A stretch of 64,000 nucleotides of DNA, taken from Gilliamella sp. wkB308 (GTDB taxonomy: Bacteria > Pseudomonadota > Gammaproteobacteria > Enterobacterales > Orbaceae). Within the stretch, counting starts at the first letter, position 1. Each line of letters begins with the position of its first letter. The position numbers and the translations under genes are program-made. The DNA lies in NCBI RefSeq assembly GCF_001690185.1, contig NZ_LZGN01000018.1, positions 1 through 64,000 on the forward strand, read 5' to 3'. The notes beneath the pieces are model-generated. The model saw nothing but the letters and a program-made list of their open reading frames with translations. It did not search any database and had not been told where the DNA came from. Positions 57,448 to 64,000 of the stretch are shown here, one piece after another.

Positions 57448-58344
57448 ATGAAATATTATCCTTGGATTATAAGCCTACGCTTAAAAACGTTACCCCTTTC
57501 TTTATGCGCGATATTAGTCGGTAATGCGCTTGCTTATTGGCAACAACAATTTGATTATCGGATCATGTTATTATCGATTACTACTGCCTCGTTGTTACAA
57601 ATTCTGTCAAATTTAGCTAATGATTACGGTGATGCAGTTAAAGGAAGTGATAAATGTAATATAACCGCTCATACTCGTGGTATTCAATTGGGGTTAATCA
57701 CATTAAAACAGTTAAAAATAGCGTTAATTATCAATATAATTTTTTGTATTTTATCTGGGCTATGTCTATTACACGTTGCTTGCAACAACCGATATGAATT
57801 ATTGAGTTTTATATTATTAGGCTTACTATCTATTATTGCTGCTATTACTTATACTATTGGCAATAAGCCTTATGGCTATAGTGGCTTTGGCGATTTATCC
57901 GTTTTAATATTTTTTGGGTTAGTTGGTGTAATAGGAAGTTACTACCTGCAAACAAAATCATTATCAAATTTAATTATTCTACCTGCTTTAGGTTGTGGAT
58001 TGTTGTCAGTGGCCGTACTCAATATTAACAATTTACGTGATATTGATAGCGATCGAAATTGCCATAAGCGTACGTTAGTGGTCTTAATGGGACAAACCAA
58101 AGCTCGCTTTTATCATTTATTTCTAATTGTGACTGCATTTATTTTATTGGCACTCTTTGCCAGTCATCAGTTACATACCACTTGGCGATGGTTATTTTTG
58201 ATAACGCTACCGCTATTTATTTACCATATTTATGCTGTTTTTCGATTTAAGGTAGCTAAGGATGCTATCCCTTTATTATTACAGATGGTCAAACTTGCAT
58301 TATTCACTAATTTACTTTATTGTTTGGGAATTATTTTGAACTAG
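57448..58344 (+). CDS. menA: 1,4-dihydroxy-2-naphthoate polyprenyltransferase MenA
   Basis: MenA attaches the polyprenyl tail in menaquinone synthesis. The 298-residue membrane protein has nine or so hydrophobic helices and the two UbiA-family aspartate motifs: NLANDYGDAVKGSD (about 55-68) and NNLRDIDSDRNCHKRTL. The first motif and the neighbouring rraA match the E. coli menA-rraA arrangement. Confidence 0.95.
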   Translation: MKYYPWIISLRLKTLPLSLCAILVGNALAYWQQQFDYRIMLLSITTASLLQILSNLANDYGDAVKGSDKCNITAHTRGIQLGLITLKQLKIALIINIIFCILSGLCLLHVACNNRYELLSFILLGLLSIIAAITYTIGNKPYGYSGFGDLSVLIFFGLVGVIGSYYLQTKSLSNLIILPALGCGLLSVAVLNINNLRDIDSDRNCHKRTLVVLMGQTKARFYHLFLIVTAFILLALFASHQLHTTWRWLFLITLPLFIYHIYAVFRFKVAKDAIPLLLQMVKLALFTNLLYCLGIILN

Positions 58345-58433
58345 CTCACGTTTATTTAAATTCGGTATCGTGTAACGCTAGGTAAGCGTTATACTAGATA
58401 AATTAAAATATAAAGGCTAAAGGAGGCTTGGCA

Positions 58434-58925
58434 ATGGAGTTTGATACTTCAATTCTTTGTGATTATTATCCGGAAGATGTTAACGTAGTAGAACCAATTT
58501 TCACTAATTTTGGTGGGGTTGCATCATTTTCAGGTCAAGCCGTAACAGTTAAATGTTTTGAAGATAACGGATTATTATACGAAATCTTGCAATCTAATGG
58601 CGCAGGTAAAATTCTAGTCATTGATGGTGGAGGATCTGTTCGTCGAGCATTGATTGATGCAGAACTGATTGATATTGCGGTTCAAAATCAGTGGGAAGGT
58701 ATCATTGTTTATGGCGCTGTTCGGCAAGTGGATTATCTGGCAGAAGCAGATATTGGTATTCAAGCGTTAGCGGCGATACCCGTTGGTGCAGAAGATCAAG
58801 GTATTGGCGAAGTAGACATTAGAGTCAATTTTGGGGGTGTGACCTTCTTTTCGGGTGATTTTGTTTATGCCGATAACACCGGAATTATTTTGTCGGAAAT
58901 TGCCTTAGAAATCGACGAAGAATAG
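58434..58925 (+). CDS. rraA: regulator of ribonuclease activity A (RraA)
   Basis: RraA binds RNase E and lowers its activity in E. coli. The 163-residue protein contains [36 protein letters not shown] and [18 protein letters not shown], closely like the E. coli protein. The ATG at 58434 has a perfect AGGAGG 7 bases upstream; a TTG at 58428 is too close to that site. Follows menA. Confidence 0.95.
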   Translation: MEFDTSILCDYYPEDVNVVEPIFTNFGGVASFSGQAVTVKCFEDNGLLYEILQSNGAGKILVIDGGGSVRRALIDAELIDIAVQNQWEGIIVYGAVRQVDYLAEADIGIQALAAIPVGAEDQGIGEVDIRVNFGGVTFFSGDFVYADNTGIILSEIALEIDEE

Positions 58926-58938
58926 CTTATAACATGTG

Positions 58939-58969
58939 TTCATCCGCTGATCTTAATCGGCGGATGTTT
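58939..58969 (+). terminator. stem-loop between convergent rraA and dprA
   Basis: CATCCGCTGAT and ATCGGCGGATG form an 11-bp stem with one G-T pair (loop CTTA). The T run after it is short, so it may be a weak or bidirectional terminator for rraA and dprA. Confidence 0.6.
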
Positions 58970-59006
58970 GATGCTAAAAATAGTATGGCTGTAAAATATA
59001 ACTAAA

Positions 59007-60110
59007 TTAAACCGTAACGTTACGAATATACCCACCTGTTACTGTCTTTATTAAACCGGCAAGCTCCATATCTAACAATTTAGTTGCCAAATCAGGAATC
59101 GATAAATTTAACTGTTGAGCAATAATATCAACCGGAACAGGTTGATGACGAATTAAAGCAAAAATTTCAGGATATAAAATAGTTTCATCGGATTTTATAG
59201 ATTGTGACGTTAATGGCTTGATAGTTGATAGATAATGAGAATAATGTTCTAAAATATCGGTTGGTTTAGTGACTAAATAGGCTCCTTGCTGAATTAAAGC
59301 ATGAGTTCCACGACTGTTTTCATTATTAATTTCACCAGGTAACGCAAATACATCTCGATTTTGTTCTAAGGCATAACGCGCAGTAATCAATGAGCCACTT
59401 TTTTCCGAGGCTTCAACCACAAAAGTACCCAGACTTAATCCGCTTATTATCCTGTTTCGTCTTGGAAAATATTCAGTTCTTGCTACTTCAAAAGGAAAAA
59501 ATTCAGAAACTAAAGCGCCATTTTGCGCCAAAATATCATGGGCAAGTTTTAAGTTTGATCGCGGAGCTATTTTAGCAAGTCCACTTCCTAAAACGGCTAT
59601 AGTATCGCCCGATACTTCTAATGCGCCTCGATGACAAATTGCATCTAGTCCCAATGCTAAACCGCTAGTTACTGTTAAACCATTAATCGCTAATTCACCC
59701 GCAAAATAGCGTCCCCATTGTGCACCATATTCACTAAATTGACGGCTACCGACCATGGCAATTTGAGGTGTTTGTAGTAACTGTTTATTCCCCATAACAA
59801 AAAGCAATAAAGGCGATGCGCTAATTTGTTTGAGCAGTGGTGGATAATCAGGATCACAATAGGCAATAAGCGTTTTAGGTAAACCATCACTATTGAGCCA
59901 ATTAAGCACAGGTTCAAAATGAAGGTATGAAGTAGCCAAAAAACGTTCTTGTTGAGTTGCATTTAATCCAAGTTTATCCAGAAAAAACACAATATCTTTA
60001 ATTGTATTTGGTAATCCATTTTTAAACAACTGACTCATTTTTTTAAAAATGGCACGTTTTTCTTGTCCCAGTATTGAAATTCGTAATAAAAACTCATATT
60101 TACTCATCAT
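59007..60110 (-). CDS. dprA: DNA-processing protein DprA (Smf)
   Basis: DprA loads RecA on incoming single-stranded DNA during transformation. The 367-residue protein has an N-terminal helical domain, the Rossmann-like core (MVGSRQFSEYGAQWG, VTSGLALGLDAICHRGAL, AVLGSGL, PRRNRIISGLS) and a C-terminal winged helix. Start MMSKYEF; the second Met may be the real one. Divergent from def, as in Enterobacterales. Other competence genes are not in this window. Confidence 0.94.
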   Translation of the reverse strand: MMSKYEFLLRISILGQEKRAIFKKMSQLFKNGLPNTIKDIVFFLDKLGLNATQQERFLATSYLHFEPVLNWLNSDGLPKTLIAYCDPDYPPLLKQISASPLLLFVMGNKQLLQTPQIAMVGSRQFSEYGAQWGRYFAGELAINGLTVTSGLALGLDAICHRGALEVSGDTIAVLGSGLAKIAPRSNLKLAHDILAQNGALVSEFFPFEVARTEYFPRRNRIISGLSLGTFVVEASEKSGSLITARYALEQNRDVFALPGEINNENSRGTHALIQQGAYLVTKPTDILEHYSHYLSTIKPLTSQSIKSDETILYPEIFALIRHQPVPVDIIAQQLNLSIPDLATKLLDMELAGLIKTVTGGYIRNVTV

Positions 60111-60259
60111 TGTTTTATCATTTTAAATAAGTGTGGTTTCGTGAATTGGTGAGATATATTTTATCAATAGCTAACAAATGCTATTCACCAGCATCATAAA
60201 TGTTTACAATGTATTTAAATCTGAAAAACCTGACAATTGAGGAGTAGATCGAAGAAATT

Positions 60260-60772
60260 ATGGCTATTTTACCGGTATTACGTTTTCCTGATGAGCGATT
60301 ACGCAAAGTTGCAAAACCAGTGACAGCATTTACACCCGAACTACAAACCATTATAGATAATATGATTGAAACCATGTATGAGCATAATGGTATAGGACTT
60401 GCTGCCACCCAAGTTAATGTACATGAACAAATTATTGTCATTGATGTAACTGAAGATCGTAGCAATGTTTATGTAATCATTAATCCAGAAGTGATTAGCC
60501 AAGAGGGTGAGACAGGCATAGAAGAGGGTTGTTTATCCATCCCGGATTGTCGAGGATTTGTACCAAGAGCCAAAAAAATTAAGATTAAAGCGCTCGATCG
60601 CAATGGAAACCCTTACCAAATTGATGCTGATGAGCTTCTTGCGATTTGTATTCAACATGAAATGGATCATTTAAAAGGTAAGCTATTTGTTGACTATCTT
60701 TCTCCTTTAAAACGTCAACGAATCGAACAAAAAATGAAAAAAATGGCTCGAGAAGAGCTTAAAAGTAGATAA
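60260..60772 (+). CDS. def: peptide deformylase
   Basis: Def removes the formyl group from nascent proteins. The 170-residue metalloenzyme has motif 1 GIGLAATQV (44-52), motif 2 EEGCLS with metal ligand Cys91 and motif 3 QHEMDHLKG with His133, Glu134 and His137. In E. coli fmt follows def; here the gene is followed by a hairpin and the convergent flagellar genes, so fmt must lie elsewhere. Confidence 0.97.
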   Translation: MAILPVLRFPDERLRKVAKPVTAFTPELQTIIDNMIETMYEHNGIGLAATQVNVHEQIIVIDVTEDRSNVYVIINPEVISQEGETGIEEGCLSIPDCRGFVPRAKKIKIKALDRNGNPYQIDADELLAICIQHEMDHLKGKLFVDYLSPLKRQRIEQKMKKMAREELKSR

Positions 60773-60787
60773 AAATAATGATAATTC

Positions 60788-60850
60788 ATGCGGTAATTTA
60801 ACTGAAGATACCCATTCTATTTGTTGAACTACCGCATAAATATTTTTTAT
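60788..60850 (+). terminator. long-loop hairpin after def
   Basis: ATGCGGTAATTTAAC and GTTGAACTACCGCAT form a 15-bp stem with one mismatch and one wobble pair, a 20-base loop and a T-rich tail. It probably ends def transcription. Confidence 0.6.
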
Positions 60851-60974
60851 TTAACCAATCGTCAAAAGGTTTCTCTCCGAGAGTTTTATTACTTAGAACG
60901 ATCTTTCATCTGTATAAATTACAATATGTAATAACTGTTTTATCGCCACTTTTAGGATACTTTGCTTAAACTAT

Positions 60975-61769
60975 TTAACCGGCTAATGCTATTAGTATTG
61001 TTGATATATATTCAAATATCTGTTCAAACACAAATTCGGCAAAAGCGGGTAACATCGACATTAAATATGTGAGCATGATTAATCCTAATAATAAGGTTAG
61101 GGGATAACCAATAACAAAAATGGATAGTTGAGGCGTCATTCTATTTAATAGTCCTAACGCCATATTGATAATTAATAACAAAGCCATTAAGGGTAATGCT
61201 AACATTATCCCATTAATAAATAGTAATCGGCTGATATCAATCAAAGTAAGAACGCCATTTGCTTTAAGCGGTAAAGTTGTTATTGGAATGATGTCAAAAC
61301 TATTGGCTAGTCCATACAATAGCCATAAATGACAATCTAAACTAAGAAAAATTAATAAAGCGATGATATTGATGAAACGCGACAATACCGATGTTGATGG
61401 CCCACCAATAGGATCAAAAAAAGTAGCCATACCTAGACCCATTTGCATACCAATTAATTCACCAGCTACTCTCATGGTCATAAAGGCAAGTTGCATAGCA
61501 AGACCCATTAACACGCCGATAATAACTTGCTGCGCAATCATCCAGATACCCATTAACGAATAAAGTGTTAAAGGTTCATTGGTTGTGGGTAATGGTAACA
61601 AAATTGCAATGAGTAAAGCTAAACTGATTTTGACTCGGTTAGGTACCTCTTTTTCGCCAGTAATCGGGGCAACCATAATTAATGCTAAAATACGCACAAA
61701 GGGTAAAAACGAGTTTTTGACCCAAGAAAAGAAATCAATATCAAATAAATAATTAATATCAAATTCCAT
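60975..61769 (-). CDS. fliR: flagellar type III export membrane protein FliR
   Basis: FliR is part of the export gate of the flagellar basal body. The 264-residue protein has about six hydrophobic helices and family segments such as RILALIMVAPITGEKEVPNRVK, GMQMGLGMATFFDP and NRMTPQLSIFVIGYPL. Last visible gene of fliMNOPQR; fliQ ends 5 bases upstream. Confidence 0.95.
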   Translation of the reverse strand: MEFDINYLFDIDFFSWVKNSFLPFVRILALIMVAPITGEKEVPNRVKISLALLIAILLPLPTTNEPLTLYSLMGIWMIAQQVIIGVLMGLAMQLAFMTMRVAGELIGMQMGLGMATFFDPIGGPSTSVLSRFINIIALLIFLSLDCHLWLLYGLANSFDIIPITTLPLKANGVLTLIDISRLLFINGIMLALPLMALLLIINMALGLLNRMTPQLSIFVIGYPLTLLLGLIMLTYLMSMLPAFAEFVFEQIFEYISTILIALAG

Positions 61770-61774
61770 TAAAT

Positions 61775-62044
61775 TTAGCTGGTTAGGTTTGGAATGTTGG
61801 TAATAACAATTTTAATATAGTCAGTCATTGTCGATAGCATTGACGGACCTAAAACAATTAAGACAACAATCACTGCTAAAATTTTAGGAATAAAAGATAA
61901 GGTCATTTCGTTAATTTGAGTTGCAGCTTGTAATAAACTAATAATTAATCCTGTCACCAATGCGGCTAAAAGTAAGGGACCAGCAAGTGAGGCTGCGACT
62001 TTGACAGCTTGAATGGCAAGTGTACTAATCGAATCAGGTGACAT
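61775..62044 (-). CDS. fliQ: flagellar type III export membrane protein FliQ
   Basis: This 89-residue protein with two hydrophobic helices is an export-gate subunit. It has GLIISLLQAATQINEMTLSFIPK and the typical N terminus MSPDSISTLAIQAVKV. Full family length. Lies between fliP and fliR. Confidence 0.96.
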   Translation of the reverse strand: MSPDSISTLAIQAVKVAASLAGPLLLAALVTGLIISLLQAATQINEMTLSFIPKILAVIVVLIVLGPSMLSTMTDYIKIVITNIPNLTS

Positions 62045-62081
62045 AATTTTCCTTAATTTAAGAATCTTGAATTTACGGTTT

Positions 62082-62834
62082 TCAACTAAAAAAGCTCTGT
62101 GCCAGTGAACCTAGTAACAAATGCCAACCATCGGCTAAGACAAACAACATTAATTTGAATGGTAGTGATACGGTTGCAGGCGGTACCATCATCATACCTA
62201 ATGCCATTAACGTACTTGCAACAACTAAATCAATGACTAAAAAGGGAATAAAAATCGTAAAACCAATTTGGAAGGCTGTTTTTAATTCACTGACGACAAA
62301 AGCTGGAACTAGCACGTTTAACGGTACTTGTTCACGTGTTTCAACTTCGTTGATATGAGACATATTCATAAACAAGGCTAAATCATTTTCCCGAGTTTGG
62401 CTTAGCATAAATTCGCGTAATGGTTTTGCAGCTGTTGTTAAGCCTTCTTGCATCGTGATTTGATTTTGTGAATAAGGAATATAAGCATCTTGATAAATTT
62501 TATCAATCACTGGTGACATAATAAAAAATGTCATAAATAGTGCAATGCCCAAAATAACTTGGTTGGGTGGGGCTGATTGCGTGCCAAGTGCATTGCGTAA
62601 TAATCCCAATACAATGATGATTCGGGTAAAACTGGTCATCAAAAGTAAAATAGCAGGTATAAACGTTAGTAACGTTAAAAATACCAATGTTTCAACAGGT
62701 AAAGACCAACTATGTTCACCATTTTGTATTGTTTCAGTCATAAACGGGAGTGATGAAGGATCGGCAAAACAAAATCGGCTAAAAGACAATAAGCTTGATA
62801 ATGTCGTTAGCAATATAAAAAATTTTAACCGCAC
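62082..62834 (-). CDS. fliP: flagellar type III export membrane protein FliP
   Basis: This 250-residue export-gate protein has a cleavable-looking signal peptide (ends near CFA), then [40 protein letters not shown] and [22 protein letters not shown], all typical of FliP. The gene follows fliO closely. Confidence 0.96.
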   Translation of the reverse strand: MRLKFFILLTTLSSLLSFSRFCFADPSSLPFMTETIQNGEHSWSLPVETLVFLTLLTFIPAILLLMTSFTRIIIVLGLLRNALGTQSAPPNQVILGIALFMTFFIMSPVIDKIYQDAYIPYSQNQITMQEGLTTAAKPLREFMLSQTRENDLALFMNMSHINEVETREQVPLNVLVPAFVVSELKTAFQIGFTIFIPFLVIDLVVASTLMALGMMMVPPATVSLPFKLMLFVLADGWHLLLGSLAQSFFS

Positions 62835-62840
62835 AAGGTA

Positions 62841-63284
62841 TCACTCCTTTTTCGTTTTTAACGCTGATTGCAAGATTTGCTTAAACAGGTTGTTATCCAT
62901 TGATTTTTCAATAGATGTTGATTGTGAGAATAATTTCTCGGCACGTTGTTCATCAATGGTATGTAGTAACGTCATATGATGCGAAGTGATACCGACCACC
63001 AATAATTGCTTATCCACCTCAACTAAAATGATTCGTTCTTTTGGGCTAATGCAATGCATTGCTTTAACCTGAATAAATGCATTGCGTTTCTTCTTATGAC
63101 CCAGACGTTTAACTATCCAACCTAACAATAGAATCATAAAAATGACACCAATTAGGGCTGTGCCAATTGATGTACCCATTTGACTGTAAAGATTTAATTC
63201 AGATGATGACGATACAGTATTGCTCGTGATACTTTGGCTACTTGAGGTTGCGATCTGAGTCATATATTTCGGATTTATCGCCAT
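62841..63284 (-). CDS. fliO: flagellar biosynthesis protein FliO
   Basis: This 147-residue protein has one membrane helix (about 40-60) followed by a basic cytoplasmic domain with GIVGNR-like segments VEVDKQLLVVGITSHHMTLL. FliO helps FliP assemble into the export gate. Poorly conserved family; the assignment rests on hydrophobicity and its place between fliN and fliP. The start shares bases with the fliN stop (TAATG). Confidence 0.9.
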   Translation of the reverse strand: MAINPKYMTQIATSSSQSITSNTVSSSSELNLYSQMGTSIGTALIGVIFMILLLGWIVKRLGHKKKRNAFIQVKAMHCISPKERIILVEVDKQLLVVGITSHHMTLLHTIDEQRAEKLFSQSTSIEKSMDNNLFKQILQSALKTKKE

Positions 63285-63664
63285 TAACGGCTCAGTCTAC
63301 GCACACGTTCGGAAGGTGTAATAATATCGGTAATACGTACACCGTAATTATCTCCAACAACGACAATTTCGCCTTGTGCAATCAAATAACCATTGATCAA
63401 AATATCTAAAGGTTCGCCAGCAAGACCGTCGAGCGCAATCACTGATCCTTGGGTAAGATTGAGTAAATCTTTGATTGTCATTTTAGTTCGACCAAGTTCG
63501 ACACTTAAATGAACAGGAATATCTAAAATAAGATTAATATCTTGTTTTTTATCTTCTGTGTGATTAGGTGAAAGTGTTTCAAAAATGGCTTCTTTGGCGA
63601 TGAGTTCATCACTGGTCGTATCATTCGCTTGGTTTTCGTCATTATTTTGTTTGTTATCAGTCAT
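63284..63664 (-). CDS. fliN: flagellar motor switch protein FliN
   Basis: FliN forms the C ring of the flagellar motor with FliM and FliG. The 126-residue protein has an acidic, Asn-rich N terminus and the SpoA domain: LILDIPVHLSVELGRTKMTI, VIALDGLAGEPLDILING and GVRITDIITPSERVRRL. The ATG at 63664 has AGGGG 7 bases upstream and overlaps the fliM stop by 8 bases. Confidence 0.96.
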   Translation of the reverse strand: MTDNKQNNDENQANDTTSDELIAKEAIFETLSPNHTEDKKQDINLILDIPVHLSVELGRTKMTIKDLLNLTQGSVIALDGLAGEPLDILINGYLIAQGEIVVVGDNYGVRITDIITPSERVRRLSR

Positions 63665-64000
63665 TGAATTCCCCTTCATTCAATTGTTCTAATACAGGAT
63701 TAATTACTTGTTCTACTTGGATAGCATATTGTTTATGGGTTTTACCATAGTGACCTTTTAATATAGGTACGCCACCAACAGTTACATCAAGAAGAGTTGG
63801 TTTTTCGATAACTAAAATATCATCTACTTTTAGCGCGAGTAGCCTGTCTACTGTTGTTTGAATTGTCGTAAAGTTAGCGACCAATTCAATGGTAGATTGT
63901 TTGATGCCGCTGGTTAAGGAACTCATCCAAATGTTATCATCTTGATGCGTTTGTTGCTCAATCGGCGGTTTTATCAGTAACTCTTTAATGGGTTCAACCA
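63657..64000 (-). CDS. fliM: flagellar motor switch protein FliM, C-terminal part (runs off the window)
   Basis: The frame is open from the right edge of the window to the stop at 63657. It encodes about 113 C-terminal residues of FliM, including LLIKPPIEQQ, STIELVANFTTIQTTVDRLL, ILVIEKPTLLDVTVGGVPIL and INPVLEQLNE. This is the SpoA domain that contacts FliN. The 5' part lies outside the window. Overlaps fliN by 8 bases. Confidence 0.95.
   Translation of the reverse strand, partial: VEPIKELLIKPPIEQQTHQDDNIWMSSLTSGIKQSTIELVANFTTIQTTVDRLLALKVDDILVIEKPTLLDVTVGGVPILKGHYGKTHKQYAIQVEQVINPVLEQLNEGEFND

Overview
The window is AT-rich DNA from a gammaproteobacterium. Housekeeping proteins look E. coli-like, the tRNA-Pro matches the E. 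coli gene as I recall it, and gene order is enterobacterial in many places (ftsY-ftsE-ftsX-rpoH, fxsA-groES-groEL, nagE/nagBAC, fabZ-lpxA-lpxB-rnhB, menA-rraA, dprA/def). A flagellar fliMNOPQR cluster, several sugar PTS genes and low GC fit a gut symbiont of the Orbaceae (Gilliamella-like) better than a Pasteurellaceae. The genus is inference.

Layout. 1-430: end of an rRNA operon (23S 3' end, 5S, terminator). 490-4890: rluE, ftsYEX and rpoH. 5050-8420: a small lipoprotein, an amino-acid racemase, a VanW-family gene overlapping an exported protein of unknown function, and a wrecked cobB (sirtuin) gene. 8421-9272: gene-free debris. 9273-15791: an accessory island with a C5 cytosine methyltransferase, a receiver-domain protein, a 997-residue protein with two GHKL ATPase modules, a frameshifted vsr and a small winged-helix-like protein. 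15966-21647: dppABCDF peptide/dipeptide importer. 22234-25100: tRNA-Phe, fxsA and groESL with a clear sigma-32 promoter. 25233-32198: mntP, pilW, rlmN, an M15 peptidase, a Cpx-like two-component pair and cyuA. 32322-32708: tRNA-His, tRNA-Pro and a repeat that duplicates the tRNA-Pro 3' end. 32764-40106: an exported aspartic protease with two DTG motifs, then two GntR regulators and a mannose-family PTS with two SIS-domain enzymes, resembling fructoselysine/glucoselysine (Amadori product) catabolism. 40381-46605: asd and the divergent nagBAC/nagE regulon. 46797-51631: tusCD-fkpA and fabZ-lpxA-lpxB-rnhB. 51628-57245: a YiiX-like hydrolase, ndh, and an HlyD/ABC-2 export operon without its own ATPase. 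57448-60772: menA, rraA, dprA, def. 60975-64000: flagellar export and switch genes fliR, Q, P, O, N and the 3' part of fliM, leaving the window.

The most unusual region is 9273-15791. A histidine-kinase-like ATPase module, an Asp-receiver partner and a DNA methyltransferase/Vsr pair sit together without the helicase and nuclease genes that usually accompany such ATPases. It may be a phosphorelay-controlled, methylation-linked defence system in minimal or decaying form. Two disrupted genes (cobB at its left edge, vsr inside) suggest the island has been in flux.
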